Assembly (NCBI RefSeq): GCF_963678635.1
Contig: NC_087064.1
Coordinates: 18,956,509 to 19,020,508 of the forward strand
Source: Symsagittifera roscoffensis
Taxonomy: Eukaryota > Xenacoelomorpha > Acoela > Convolutidae
Reading direction: 5' to 3'
Length of the DNA: 64,000 nt
Shown here: positions 11,401 through 23,523 of the stretch, one piece after another
How positions within the stretch are numbered: the stretch's first letter is position 1
Layout: every line of letters starts with the position of its first letter
Notes under the pieces: generated by a model
Told to the model about the DNA's origin: nothing
Databases searched by the model: none
The model's input: only the letters and a program-made list of their open reading frames with translations
Translations under genes and position numbers: made by a program

Positions 11401-13924
11401 CGGTATATGAACGATTTTTGATTCGGAAAACCTAATAAATAACAGATATCAACCCGGGTTAGGTGAGTTTTTGTTTTAATGTTTCGACTGACGCGACCTA
11501 TTTCAGTTGTGACGCGACCAAATCGAAACCTTCAACAAGGCCAGCAACAATGCCAGCAATCGAGATAGCGTAACGTCACTTTTTTCTCTTTTTTAGACAG
11601 TGGCGACCAAATTCTAGGTAGTTTTTGTCATGTGCTGTTTTTTGGGATTGACTAATGGACCTATGTTTTGAGTTTGCTCCAAAATAGTCATTTGCACTTC
11701 TGTTCCTAAACTCCAATTCTTACGAAAATGACTCTCGCACATATTTACTGAGAGTAGCTTGTGAAGTTATAGTGATAATATGGGTGAAACTAGCCGAAAA
11801 TCAAACTGGCAGACTGATGTGTCATTTTTTTTTCAACGCGGTTAAATAAAAAAGATTTTGTCGAATCTAGCTGAAGCTTGTTGAATCGACTCCAATAACT
11901 ATGAAGTTTTAAATGTTATTTTTTGTCGGTCTTCATAAAAGGAAATTGTAGATTTGTCTGATTCTTTAGTTGTTTTAATTAAGTTCTGAGAAACATGTAA
12001 ATACAATCATTTGAGCGTTTATCTGTTTTGGGTTGGTGTTAGAAAAGCTGTTTTTGATGTCGAGTTTTCATTTTGATCAAATTTCAATGTTTTGGCTACA
12101 CGTATATGTCAATGGGGTCTAAATAGCATGTTTGTTCCCATTTCAGTCAGTCCCTTGTTTGTGAAATTCATAAACTGTGAAGTTCAAGACGATTTAGCAG
12201 AAGTTCCTGGGAGTTTCTTGGCATTTTGATTTTGTCGCCCGTTTAAATTCTTTGTCCAACTTCCTCATAACATAAGTTAAGATTCTCTCTACAAATCTAA
12301 TTTTTCAAAAATTGTACCCGGTTACTAGCAAATAAAAACAGAACCCTCTTCATTTTAAAAAAGAATAGTCTCACATGACTAAAAATTCACATACTTTTCC
12401 TTATAGTAATAATTGTTATTATTGTTATAATAACTATAATGATGATTATAATGAGCAAAACATTCACATAATTTTCCTTCGAGTTACACGTTACACGAGA
12501 GAAAAATGAGAAGTCGAAAAATGTTTCCTAACCATTTTCAGTTTTTCACGACCTGATTTTAACACTTCGTCTTTTTGTAAGTTAGGCCTAAATCCGTTGA
12601 TTTCATGGCCGTTTTTCCGGAATATGAGTTTCAAAACCAAAACCAAACTGATCCCTATGCCTTATTCCGTTCTGCTATACGCTTCCCTGAATGTCAAACT
12701 TTCTTTTGCATAACTTCGCTTCAGAAATTTGGTTTCAACTTGTCTCATACAAACATACCAAGAGCAATTTTGTTGCCATTGATGGCCCCGTGCAAATAAC
12801 ACATTGCGTTTCTCACTCTATTGATTACGCTGCATTATTATTATTACCAACCAGAAATTTCTTCTAATAAAATTAAAATTGTGACCCTTTAAAAATATTT
12901 AATGCCTTGATCCTATCTGATCTAAAAAATAAAGTTAAATCTTTGCTAGGTTTTGCAGCAATTGCGAGTTCAAACTTTTGACATGCTCAAGTTATATATT
13001 AGGGCTCTTGTGATATTTTGACATTAAATTTTAATAAGAGCGCTGGATCTATATAGTTTTTTCTTGTCTCAAATAATATCATCGGCAACACTGAAGCTTT
13101 TAAAAAAGTTTCTTTCAAAATTATCAAGAAATTCTGCCATATATGCCGTTTTTTTTGTTGCTTTTTTGTAGTCGAAATTTCCGCGCAATCTGCCGCAATT
13201 TTAGTACTTTGGCGGGGAAGGAGAGAGAGAATGAGAGCTCTCTTCTAGCTAGGGGTTCGAACCATGTACCAGCCAAAATAGCCCTCCTTTTCGTACTATT
13301 TCAGGAAACACATTTAATCAAAAGTTTTAACCAAATTATGTGTGTTTTTGGAAGTTTCTACAGTTGTGTGTGAATCCAAAAGGGAATTTTAATCAAAGCA
13401 GCTCAAATTTTTCTATGATTCTATGATTTAAAAAGTGTAGCAACACCTCATGGTGCCCAATGTATAAATACTTTATACCTCATTTTCTATTTCAATACCT
13501 TTGGGCCAAATTTGATTCTAATAAATTTCCGTTTCCTGTATCATCACCTTATGATTTGCTTTTCTTTTTCAAAAACGGTTGCCCCATTTGTATTCAATTC
13601 AAAATACACAAATTTGAGCACCTGCTAAGCTGAATCAAATTGCAATTGAGCAACACTGATTGATATTAATCATATTTGTAATTCGAACCCCAAATAAAAA
13701 GCTATCTGGCACCCCGAACTCATAACTGACGGTCAATTTCAACCATATTCGACGCTCTGAAAATTTTTCACATGCTATAGTCGCATTGGCTATAAAGGGA
13801 TATTAATATAGTTTGGCTAGACGCTAATGGTTCTCTCTCGCTCTCTCTCTCTCTCCTGACAATTACAAACAAAAAGATTATCGTGCCATTTGGCCCATTT
13901 ATATGTCAATTGTCAAAATATGCC
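8477..13924. other. Long stretch without a supportable gene
   Basis: AT-rich DNA with homopolymer runs (C then A then T at 9188-9222), purine-rich patches at 10770-10905 and scattered ORFs of at most 76 codons without recognisable motifs. The 64-codon ORF at 12605-12799 has the least biased composition but no family resemblance. A GGGGTTCGAACC block at 13249-13261 resembles a tRNA B box, without a matching A box. A CT microsatellite lies at 13831-13857. Confidence 0.4.
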
Positions 13925-14003
13925 CACCAGGGTAGCGAACCTAACTCAGAAACCCAGCATTCGATAGACGATCCTTACCTCTCACTCGCGCCACTAGCCC
14001 GCT
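13925..14003 (-). repeat. tRNA-derived SINE-like head
   Basis: On the - strand a TAGTGGCGCGAGTGAG block (13981-13996), matching an RNA polymerase III A box, is followed about 40 bases later by GGTTCGCTACCC (13930-13941), a B-box-like sequence. The spacing is that of a tRNA gene, but the arms do not fold into a clean cloverleaf. I therefore call a SINE or tRNA relic rather than a tRNA. Confidence 0.4.
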
Positions 14004-16814
14004 GTCAGGAAAAAGTGGGAAAAAAACCGGTGCAATTTAAATAAGCTTTGAAATAATATAGCCCATAAGTCCTTGTATTATTACACTAGCAGTAAATTTT
14101 TCAAAAGTTGAACAGTATGGAATAAAAATCGCAGATCAGATAAAAGCTCTTCAAAAATTCGGTTCTGTTTCCCATCATTTTATTTTCGAATCGATTTTTT
14201 TTTTCGATTATTTTTATTGCTATTGTTATCTCTCCGTGGGCTAAAAAGCCCTCCCTTTCATAACAATCCGATCCATATCAATAAAAATTTTAATTTCCTG
14301 AAATTCAGTTCAAATCCCGCTTCTGCTTTGACTTAGTGTTATTCTGTCCCCAAATAAAGCAGGTTTAAATAAGTGAGTAAATCTGCTCCTCAGTTGACTT
14401 TTCCCTATATTCTTTGAAGGGGTCAACTAGTTTCATCGGCAGCATGGTTTACATAAACAAGAAGCATCGCTTCAGGCGCAAAATGTAAGTTTATTTTAGG
14501 TTGCCTTATTTAGCTACTGCTATTCCCAGCTGACGGTATAAGAGATCTCAACTCTGATTAAAAATCGAAAAACGCAAAAAAACTATAGACTTTTTTAGTG
14601 TTCTAGAATTTTGTCTTGTTGGGATCTACCGCGAAGATTGTATACGGCTGACTCGGTAGCTACTCTAAACTTAGGAAAAACACTATTAGAAACTCACTTT
14701 TTTAAAACTCACGTTCCGAGTCCCAATCCGCGATACATTCATTTGATTTTTTGAGATTTATTACACTTAGTTGTAATATGTATGCTAGTATCATAGAATT
14801 TGGATCATATTTTTTCTAACGCTGCAAGCTTCTACAAGACGAGGTGGTTAGCCAAGTGTTAAAATTTTATCAATGTTGTGATCGGAACATTCGCAAACAA
14901 GAATATGGAGAAAAAGCTGATCAGTACACCACGCATGTCAAATTTGGTTTTGGTGGATGTTGAGAAGTTTTAAACAGATAATTTTCAACCAAATTTTGAA
15001 ACGTTTCGACCAGAATAACCCAGATTAATAGGGCAAAGGCAATTACGACGAATTAAAAGCGTAGCGTACCGAACTGATCAAAATTACGCACCCCTGAAAA
15101 ACTTTATACCGCGTCTGAAAGTAGTTTGCTCAGTAGCTACGCGCTACTAAACAAAACAAAAAACTGCGCGCAACAATGATTTTCTTACATTATGTGGCTT
15201 ACACATTACTTTTTAAGTGAAACAATTTGAGAAAACACAAAATCAACTTGTGGCAAGATTTGGATTGAGGCTTTGCCTATTTAAAAATTCATTTTTGGGC
15301 ATTATTAAAACATTTCATAGTTTCGCGAGAACAGACTAATTTTTCGAAAAGTTTACGGCAGTCAAAAAAGAAATCAAGTAAAGAAAAATGTGGCCATACA
15401 GTTGCGTTGATGTCTGATAGTTCTTAGGCGGGAGAGCGTGCAACCCCCTATCAGATAATTGGGTAGTTTGGTTTCAAAGCTGGAAACTGAAGCTTTGTAT
15501 CCAATTGTAATCTATTTGATATTAAGTTGAAACTTCATCGGAAGATATATGTAACTTGCGAGTACTTTTTACTGTAACCGTGGCCAACTGTTGTTGATTC
15601 AGCCCAATTAGCAACCATATTTACAGATTGCCAGTACCAGATTCAAACACTATCTCTTTTGTACTTATCTCAATTTTTTTAGAAAAAGTTGTCTTTTTGT
15701 GGATTCTATCACTTCTTCTAGAAGAAAAAAAATATTTGCTTGAAAGGTTAAAAATATCACAAAAAAGTATCTGAAAAAAAAACTTTTTTAATGCAAGGCA
15801 CCATTGAGAGTTGTACGTTAATAAATTTTTCCTAGGAAAACAAAGATTTAAATTTTTGAATTTTCTTCCACCAGGTGCATGCGAGATACTTGCAAAAATC
15901 TTGATAACGAACCACAAATAGCTGCTAACACAAAAATGCTTCTGTCATCGTTAAAGAACATACGTCGCCCGAAATGAACCTGTTTACGCTGCAACGATGA
16001 TCCCCACGTATTCTGCATGAAGTTGCAACATCAACGAAATTAGGCAGCAGGTCTCAGAAACAATGCCAAAGACAAAGCCATTTAAAAAAAATCCCAAAAA
16101 TCGGAATTCTTGCATAGTGGTGATACACTTTTTCACGACTACGGCATTACATCAGACAGACTTTTTGAGTACCAAATTTGCATGTTTTTGATCTTTTTTC
16201 TATCAGCGCGGTGTTTGACGTTGCGATAGAACTTTTTATGAATTTTTCGATTGGAATTAATTTTTTCTATCAAGTTTGTACAATTCAAGGTGTAATCAAA
16301 GGAAACTTCACATCACAAGTTTTTGGCATATCACATAAAGTTGACGTAAGATACAAAAATTTCTTCATGCAGAAAAGTTTCAGGTTTGCTTAAGGTTTGC
16401 AGTTTAAAAAACTCTCATGCATTGCATTTGTGCTAATAGAGGACGTTGTGTTCGCATTTGAAGATCTGCGATAAAAATGGTTAGTGCTATTTTACCAAAA
16501 ACGCGATAACTTTTAGGGAGCGTCAACTTACTAGTGCGAGGAGCTCAAAAAATGGAGCAAAAATTAAAGTGGCTGGCATGAATGTTCATAACAATGTTTT
16601 TCAAATTGAACCTCAAGTTGACAGTGCTTTGGAACGACGGAATGGCAGTTTAAATAACTGTCGCAACGAAGCATCCATGTTAAATCTGATTGATCTCTAG
16701 CTTCCAAGACGAGCAAAAGAATGCAGAAATCATCGTCGAGAGACTCACTGCGTGATAAAAAATAGAAAAGAGAATAAATAATGTGCATACCTGTCAAAAT
16801 TTTTGAAATAACAC
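14004..16814. other. No gene seen
   Basis: AT-rich DNA without coding signal. All ORFs are short, overlap on both strands and show no conserved motif. No repeat pair or hairpin could be established by eye. Confidence 0.4.
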
Positions 16815-16854
16815 AACAAAATTGCTCGTATCAGGGCGAAGCCCTGAATGGTCC
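16815..16854 (-). mobile_element. Left fragment of a Helentron-like element split by the Gypsy insertion
   Basis: It contains the terminal hairpin TCAGGGC-GAA-GCCCTGA of the Helentron-like family and stops at GGTCC, exactly where the Gypsy LTR begins. The remainder of the same element resumes at 23038 beyond the other LTR, starting GTTCAGACTGC. The intact family reads GTTCC-GACTGCC here, so GGTCC and GTTCA are probably the two diverged halves of a 5-bp target duplication. Confidence 0.7.
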
Positions 16855-17070
16855 TAATAAACTATTCTAATGTTAACCCTGAATATGTACAAGTATGTAC
16901 ACTAACTAAGGATTTAAAAGAATAAAATGATTGAGAAAGAATTATGCTGTCTATTCTAAAAACAATATTAAACAATGAATGATCGACCGATGATCGATAT
17001 GAAGCCTAATTGGCAGATATCTAATTAATGCCAAGATCAATAGATTAAACCAAATGAACAACTCACAACA
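16855..17070 (-). repeat. 3' LTR of Gypsy element 1
   Basis: 216 bp, matching 22822-23037 over its whole length with many substitutions. On the - strand it starts TGTTGTGAG and ends in TTAGAATAGTTTATTA. It contains a GATCGACCGATGATCGAT near-palindrome that is conserved between both LTRs. Confidence 0.8.
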
Positions 17071-17082
17071 TTCCCCATCGGG
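17071..17082 (-). other. Polypurine tract of Gypsy element 1
   Basis: GATGGGGAA lies directly against the TG start of the 3' LTR on the - strand, the expected site of plus-strand priming. Confidence 0.5.
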
Positions 17083-17599
17083 AAAAAACTAAAATTTACA
17101 ATTAGCTAAAACTAAGTCTTTATACACCCATTTCCCCCTCAAAGTAGAGATGAACAAAATTTATAAGTTGTAGAAAACAAAACGAGAAGAACAGAACAAA
17201 AATTTCTTTTTTACAAATTAGGTTGGCATGTACAAATATGCACAAAATGGGTGAACTTTACAGAAAATTACCTAAACAACACTAATTATAAACGGGAGAT
17301 AAAATAAATCTAAGCTACCAACTGTACACACAAAAGTACACACAACGTAAAAACAGTGGGGCCATTTAAAAAAATCTTGAAATAAGGAAATTGATAATGG
17401 AGTCTTAGATAAGATCGACGAGTTTTAACTGTACTCGGCGTCGAATTCATCTAATGATTGTCGTAAGTCCTGTTCTATTGTCGACGAAATATCGCTCACA
17501 GAGTCTTGTTCTGAGGCGATGTTGGGGAATTTCCCGGTGGGAGACTTCCACGATGTTGGGGTCAAGTAAGTAGTCTGAGCATTCACCGTTGGAGTAGAT

Positions 17600-17965
17600 T
17601 TAGACGCGTTGTTTCGGCGACCAGAACTTTTTTTTGGGAGGTTTAGTGAGAGGAGTAAGGAAATCAGATGGAGACCCGCACACGAAAGTAAGGGTCGTCA
17701 AGGAACTTATTTCGGGCCCATGTTGCGTCTCAGAGCCCTCTACGATATCCACATATCGAAGTTCTCCGTAGAACTGTGGTGGTCCCACATTTCTTCTAGG
17801 TCTGATTGCAGATCTAGTCTGAGTGGCAATACGAGGCGTCTCCTCTGATGTGCTGTCCAGCACTATTGGTTCTGATACGGAACCGGATGATGATGGCCCT
17901 GGAGGACTGCTGGAATGGGCCGCGACCGATGGTCCGCTGGGTATTTCTTCACCTGTAAAACTCAA
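17600..17965 (-). pseudogene. C-terminal tail of Gypsy element 1 polyprotein
   Basis: An open stretch of 121 codons rich in Ser, Pro and Thr, ending in a basic patch (TRSAIRPRRNVGPPQFYGEL). A similar arrangement of basic residues followed by F-G and VDI/VSI closes the intact ORF of the LTR element at 56473, which supports this as the homologous polyprotein end. A stop separates it from the integrase C-terminal part upstream. Confidence 0.5.
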
Positions 17966-18060
17966 ATAGACGTTATTGTAAGATTCCTGGTTAAATGGGG
18001 CATTGTTATTTGAAACATCCTCGAACTACTCGTTGATTAAACGGTCCAACGAGTTAAGAT

Positions 18061-18654
18061 TTAGCAAAGACGAGGAAAATGAACCTGACGATTTCTGCGG
18101 GGATTTCGGAATGACGATGACTTTTGTCGATGGATTCGTGTTAGTCTGTGTGAACGTCGGGTTGACTTCTTAGGAGGAGATAATTTACTCTTTCCGGCTA
18201 AACTTGGAAAGCATGAACTATCGGTACCCTCTGGTTGAGTATTAACAAGGATCTTAGAAGTGCCCGGAAGTATTTTCTTTTTGACTGCTAGGTCGGATTT
18301 GCTTAAAATGTGTCCATTTTCCAAAGTGACAGTGTGGTCCGAAGAATCAACAATTGCCTCTTTGACGGGATTAAAATACGGGTCTTCATTTTTCTGATTG
18401 GTGTTTTTTCTAAAAAATAAATTACATCCGGTGGTCAATTTTGATATAGTAGGCCGTTTCCGATGGGAGATCGGGATTGGAGTTGTCCGGTTTCCGTGGG
18501 AGATCTTGGCCAGCGGGATGTCCAATTCTGAAGAGGAGTCCATGACTGCAACCTCGTATCCTTCCTCTGCTCCATCGTGTAATTCCCAGTTCTTTACCCA
18601 ACGGTCTGACATGATTGACTTTCCTTGATCTAAACGATTATCAATAGAAATCAA
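18061..18654 (-). pseudogene. Integrase C-terminal region of Gypsy element 1
   Basis: 197 open codons. The segment NEDPYFNPVKEAIVDSSDHT followed by VTLENG resembles the GPY/F-type chromatin/DNA-binding module of Ty3/Gypsy integrases, and the tail is Ser/Arg/Lys-rich. The preceding integrase core lies in 18660-18980 and is frameshifted. The start Met of the ORF is not a biological start. Confidence 0.55.
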
Positions 18655-18659
18655 GTTTT

Positions 18660-19200
18660 TCTATCTGGCAAGTGTTTTTCGAATGGGGTACATCCGATGG
18701 AAGGTCGTTCATAATCCGAAGGTTCAAAATAATTTTTCGGATTGAAAGATTTAAAGTCAACTTGGTCAATTCGTATGACATGGCGAGAAGTTTGGGTTGT
18801 ACAGTATATACAAGTCTTTCAACAAGTCCATTTGATCTATGACCACCTACTGTAAATTAAATATTCCCTTTTTACATTTTTCGCAAAAGTTTTAAAATCG
18901 TTTGATAAAAAGCATGACGCATGGTCGACCCTGATTTTTCTTGGAAAGCCGTGAAGATGGAGTAATCGTTCAGAAAATAATTAACTGAGTCCGCTAGTTT
19001 GCTCACAGGATCCGATCCCCACAAAACCTTAAGGTTTTACCGGTTTTTGAACATTGTTTGCAAGATTTGCCGTAGTAATAGATTTCCCTGCAAATATGCG
19101 GCCACCAGATATATTCGGCCAGGATCTTCATGCCAAACTGGCGTGGATGGGACTCATGCAACATCGGACTGAATGCGCCTCGGGCCGCAGCTGGCACCAC
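18660..19200 (-). pseudogene. Integrase zinc-binding module and core remnant of Gypsy element 1
   Basis: 19003-19200 encodes the HHCC module: HESHPRQFGMKILAEY, then IWWPHI and KSCKQCSKTGK. After a stop, fragments in two frames (RVDHASCFLSNDF near 18930-18900 and RSNGLVERLVYTVQ near 18860-18790) match the second catalytic Asp region and the SNG-x-VER glutamate region of the DDE core. The first third of the core is missing, so this integrase is dead. The tandem-duplication boundary at 18737 falls inside this region. Confidence 0.6.
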
Positions 19201-19914
19201 TATTTTGTTTTCTAAGAAGATTCCATGAAGAGCAGTTAGTCTTTAGTGTGCAAGTCCTTCTCGTAGTTTTTCATGTACGATCCGTGCCTTCCAAGTAGGC
19301 GTCCTGTCTTCAATGTCGTGATTAGGTTCCATAAGAGTTTGTCGTCCTTGGTCATCATTTGAAGTAACTTCTTGGAGCAATGATTTTCCAGTATAATTGG
19401 AGAAGAAGGCAAAGATAAGTTTGCTTTGTAACGTTTCAATAAGGTCAAGTGATCGTTATTAAGTAGATCATCTTTAATTTTTAAGGCAATACTGTGTTCC
19501 TCTGGGACAATTACTAGAGGATCTGAAAATTTTGGAGTTGACGTACCCGTGGTATTCAGTCTTTTTGGAAAAAAAAATTCGTTAAGAATTTTGAAATGTA
19601 ATGCTGCTTTATCCGAAAATGAATTGGTTTTGTAATTGAAATTTGAATTATTGAACGGGAGACAGTTTGGTGTACAATTTTCCGACCTGACGTGCGAATA
19701 GTTACAAATCTTTATCGACTTGGCAATACAAGAAATAATAGCAGCAATAACTCTAAGATTAAATGAAGCTATAGGACTGTCGGTAAGATTTCGACCAATA
19801 ACATCGCTTGAATTAACCGTTCCCGACGGGAGATAAGTATTTACAATTGAAACTACAACAACCGACGGTCGTCTATGTTTACTCTATTTTTAAGGGTAAA
19901 AATTGATCAATTCG

Positions 19915-21185
19915 TTAAAACATTACCATTTTGTCAATAGATGCCACGACAAATTCTTCATCGTAGTGAGAAGGCGGTAAGGCTCTGCCAGAGAGCAACC
20001 CAGAAAGAAGATCGATAAAACCTATATCTTTAACCGGAGTAAAAAGAGCCTTGTGTTCTGTAAAAAATTCGAGATCAGAGCCATATAAATAATTTCTGAA
20101 GTGCTCGCATGCCCAAATTACGCCTAGCAATTAAAGTTCGTGGGTTGAACTTTTTATTTCATGGCTGTTTAAAAATCTCGAGGCAAACGCTATCGTTTTC
20201 CACTCTCTCCCTTGGAACTGTTCAAGTTTTGTCCCTAGGCCGTTGTGTGAAGCATTTGTTTTTAGTCTTGATTTTTCTTTGACGTCGAAATGACTATTCT
20301 CGGTAATATTTACAATTTCGGATTTTAATTTTTCAAATGCAGTGGAATGACTGCTAGCCCATTGGTACACTAATTTTTTGTTATGTAGAGGTCGTAGTGG
20401 GGAGCTAAAGAGAGACAGATTCGGAGCGAAATTAATATAATGTTTAATCGAACCGAAGAATGAACGAAGTTCGGAAATATTTTTGTTCGGGATTCGGAGG
20501 TTTTTTATAGCATCGGTTTTTCCGACCAATGGTCTTACCCCCGCTTCTGTAATTTTGATCTCGAGCCATTCTACCTTTTTCTGTGAAAATGCGCAATTCC
20601 CCCTTTTCACTGCAAAATTATTTTTGACTTTAGTTGCCAGAATTCTTTGTACGGTTGCTTTGTGTTCTTCAATAGTGCCCTTAGAGGTGCTATGCGCATT
20701 TATTATGTCATCTATGTAACAATTTGTACAAGGAATTCTTTTTAAAAATGAGTCCATAACTCTTTAAGACCCGTTAGTCATATCGCCCAGTCCATAAAAT
20801 CCAGTTAAAAATTTCCCAGTAGTATCTCTCCCTACAATACTAAAATTGAATTGGTTACTTGTCCTCGCGCATAACTGAAGTTGACTATACGCGTTCTTTA
20901 GATCGAGATTACTGAACCAGACCTGCCCGTAGGTCTTCTTTGACAATTGTAAGTCTACATTATCAATCAGTTCGTGGATATTGGGCATCTAGTATTTATT
21001 TTTAAAATCTGATTGTTCAGTAGTTTCGAATCTAGTGCGAGTTCATTTGAGCCATCGTTCTTTCTAGTTATAATTATTGGACTTATGAAGCAATCTTTGT
21101 CGCATTTCACCATTTTTTCAAAGTGGCCTTCTTTTTCCATCTTTTTTAGTTCCTCCTTTAATCCCGATAACAAATGTAACGGCAC
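19915..21185 (-). pseudogene. Reverse transcriptase / RNase H of Gypsy element 1
   Basis: Open segments separated by stops or frameshifts at about 20130, 20760 and 20980 together cover RT and the RNase H start. Seen are the fingers block (KMEKEGHFEKMVKCDKDCFI), WFSNLDLKNAYSQLQL with the first catalytic Asp, the TGFYGLGDM block, the active-site NCYIDDIINAHS with the YxDD aspartates kept, FAVKRGNCAFSQKKVEWLEI, the thumb SELRSFFGSIKHYINF and the RNase H start. The RNase H motif reads TNAS where TDAS is normal, so a catalytic Asp is lost. Similarity is to Ty3/Gypsy, on order of domains and motif wording. Confidence 0.75.
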
Positions 21186-21189
21186 CCTT

Positions 21190-22010
21190 CTGCCGTTTGC
21201 TTGGACCGGTTAAAAAGGGGAACGGAAATGTGTAATTTTACGATCGTTTGGTATCTTTCCGATTCTACTAAACAGGGTTTTAAAATTCGCAAAAAGTTCT
21301 TTGTCAAAAATTCTAAGTAGTTTGACTCACTATTCCCCGATGGGTCGCTGATTGTACAGATCGGCACTTGACCCTTCTCCTGTTTCCTTTCAAGATTGCT
21401 GTTGCCCAGGATATTTCTTTCATGTCTTCCTGTAATGAAAAAAAAAAAGATTCTCTTCGCATATCGTGGAACAGCAGTACAACTGTTTCGTACGTTTACC
21501 TACAGGTTGTATCTTCAAGTTAGGATAACGTAGTTTCAATTCATGTAATACGTTCTATTTTAAAAAACTCACTGGTCTGGCCGAATCTACAGGTATATTC
21601 ATATTTACAATCATTTCCCACCCGAGTCCTATATTCAATAGTTTTTTCGTTTCCAATCCGTTTTGGTCGTAAATTGTCCGCACGCTCAATACTGAATAGT
21701 CGTCATGGTGACTTGACCGTTTTCATTCCAGGCGTTAATGACTTCAATAGTTTCTTGGTTTTTGCTCCAGGAATCTTCAGACGGGGCGTATTTACAGTTT
21801 TCGGTATTGACAGAGTCATTTCCAATATTTACAGATGGTCTTTTGTTCTTTGACTCTCATAATTTTGCTAATTGACCCTTATAGTTACAACTTTTTTTAA
21901 ATTATATCTCTGGCCGGACCCACATTTAGATGTCCCCTACTAAAAGGATTTCCATATTTCATGCATGAGTTGCTTCTTTCGATATTTAAGCTTGATTTCT
22001 TTTTGACATA
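21190..22010 (-). pseudogene. Decayed nucleocapsid/protease region of Gypsy element 1
   Basis: Between gag and RT. Reading frames are broken too often to assign zinc knuckles or the protease active site with certainty. An open piece at 21158-21367 (ESERYQTIVKLHISVPLFNR) is the usual lead-in to RT. Confidence 0.4.
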
Positions 22011-22011
22011 A

Positions 22012-22822
22012 TTATTTCCCGTTGAATAATTTGAAGCTTGGCCTGTTGGTCGTTTTCGCCATATTCGTTAACTTCTGGTGGTTGAAGCAAACTTTTTCAT
22101 TTATTAGGGCCTGGCTCAAAGCTTCAGATGGGCTGATGCTTGACGATAGTAGTTTCTGTTGGGTCTCGCGGATCTTCATATTGCAGATAAATACGTCTCT
22201 TATCCACTCTGCTTCATCAGATTCTCTGCAGTTGCACGTGCTAGCTAGATTCGTCAATGCTCCCCAGAAATGTTCGAAAGTTTCCCTATCTCTTTGTTTT
22301 CGATTTAAGAGTTTGTATCTTTTAAATGTGACGTTTGGACGTTTGGAGGTTTATCAAATGCAAGGTCCAAAAGATCCCAAAATTATTTAAAAGAGATAGA
22401 TAGAGTTTCTACTCTACGTTTTTTTGAGAGAATCCCTTTTTCCCTTCATTTCCGATGGCTAAAAATAGGATTGATCTAAGCTTTTTGTCAGCTTTTGCAC
22501 GTCTCAATCCTCCGAGTTTCTTTCTTTCGTCGGATATTCTTTTCTCTCCGGCGGCTTCGTAGGACTTCATAGTGGTTCTATTTCTGGCCTCCCGACTGGC
22601 TCGTTACCTTTCCGACTCACTTCTTGTGGACTGTTCGAGGATTGGAATCTGAATTTCTGGTACCTCTGGTCCGCTTAGATTGTCGATGTCTAGATTCTCC
22701 TTTGCTATGATGGCCAATTGAAATTGGTCGCTTCAGTGGGTCCAGGAATGTGGTGCTTCCATAGTGTGGTTCTGCCAGAATGCAGGAATTCCCCGCAGGT
22801 TCGATACGTTTGACTGCGCCAT
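22012..22822 (-). pseudogene. gag of Gypsy element 1
   Basis: It starts MAQSNVSNLRGIPAFW, with the ATG made of the last LTR base and the first two bases of the primer binding site. HTMEAPHSWTHW and then LAIIAKEN parallel ITAFWPSKCTEAPMLWEHW of the intact ORF starting at 59691, so the two elements belong to one family group. The C-terminal half (EWIRDVFICNMKIRETQQKL and the following SPSEALSQALINE) is a standard Gypsy capsid ending. Several frameshifts separate the halves. Confidence 0.65.
22806..22821 (-). other. Primer binding site of Gypsy element 1
   Basis: TGGCGCAGTCAAACGT directly abuts the 3' end of the 5' LTR. TGG is the complement of a tRNA CCA end. The matching tRNA cannot be named from sequence alone. 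The same bases encode Gag residues after Met. Confidence 0.55.
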
Positions 22823-23037
22823 AATTAAGTATTCTAATGTTAAGCCTGAATATGTACAAGTATGTACATCAACTAATGAATTAAAAGAATAAAATGAGTA
22901 AGAAAGAATTAAGATGTCTATTCTAACCACAGCATTAAACAGTAAATGATCGACCGATGGTCGATATGAAGCATAAGTAGTAGGTATTTTATTAATGGCA
23001 AGGTCAATTGATTAATTAAAATGAACATTTCGCAACA
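22822..23037 (-). repeat. 5' LTR of Gypsy element 1
   Basis: 216 bp, starting TGTTGCGAAATG on the - strand and carrying TTAATAAAATAC and ATTTTATTC AT-rich signals. It corresponds to 16855-17070 and is present again at 29303-29518 through the tandem duplication. Confidence 0.8.
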
Positions 23038-23523
23038 GTTCAGACTGCTTTTTAAGGTCCCTGGAGCAGTAATAACAAGAAAAAATTTTATATATAAAAA
23101 AAACTATATATATTTCGTTCAAATGTGAGTTTTTTTTGTAAAAACACCCTCCCCCCGCATGCCAAACAAAGTTTTAAATGGATAGATTTCGCTCTTTGTA
23201 ACACATCAATTATGTCAAAAAAACTTCTTTCAACCAATTTGGAACGATTTCTAAGACGGATTAAATCTCTGCTTACGCGTTAATAGCGCGAAATATATTC
23301 CAAACTGGCTAAAATTGCAAATTCAAACCCCCATAACTTTAGGAAAAATGATCACAGGTGAAATATCTTTTCAAATTAAAGCTCAGGACTTAAATACCTT
23401 TCGAATGCTTTAAAACAAATTTTGTCAAAAATGACTAGCTAAATAGTCGAAATTTGTCAGAAGAAAAAAAACGCACCCCGAGCACAAATATTCCATTACT
23501 TTCGTTACGAAAGTCGGAACAAT
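23038..23523 (-). mobile_element. Helentron-like non-autonomous element, right part
   Basis: This continues the element interrupted at 16854. It contains the conserved middle (GCTTACGCGTTAATAGCGCG, ATGATCACAGGTGAAATATC) and ends with the hairpin CTTTCG-TTA-CGAAAG followed by GTCGGAACAA, which is the 5' terminus of the family when read on the - strand. Confidence 0.75.

Larger units (their letters stand above)
16855..23037 (-). mobile_element. Degenerate Ty3/Gypsy LTR retrotransposon
   Basis: The element has two 216-bp LTRs (16855-17070 and 22822-23037) flanking, in - strand order, gag, remnants of protease, reverse transcriptase and RNase H, integrase and a C-terminal tail. A primer binding site (TGGCGCAG...) directly follows the 5' LTR, and a purine tract (GATGGGGAA) directly precedes the 3' LTR. 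The LTRs differ at many sites (roughly 80% identical by eye) and every gene is broken, so the insertion is old. It sits inside a Helentron-like element. Its right two thirds are included in the later 6.48-kb tandem duplication. Confidence 0.85.

Noticed and set aside
12605-12799. 64-codon ORF with less biased composition
   Set aside because: No family resemblance, no splice context and too short to trust.
13195-13265. GGGGTTCGAACC as a possible tRNA B box on the + strand
   Set aside because: No matching A box or foldable arms at the right distance.
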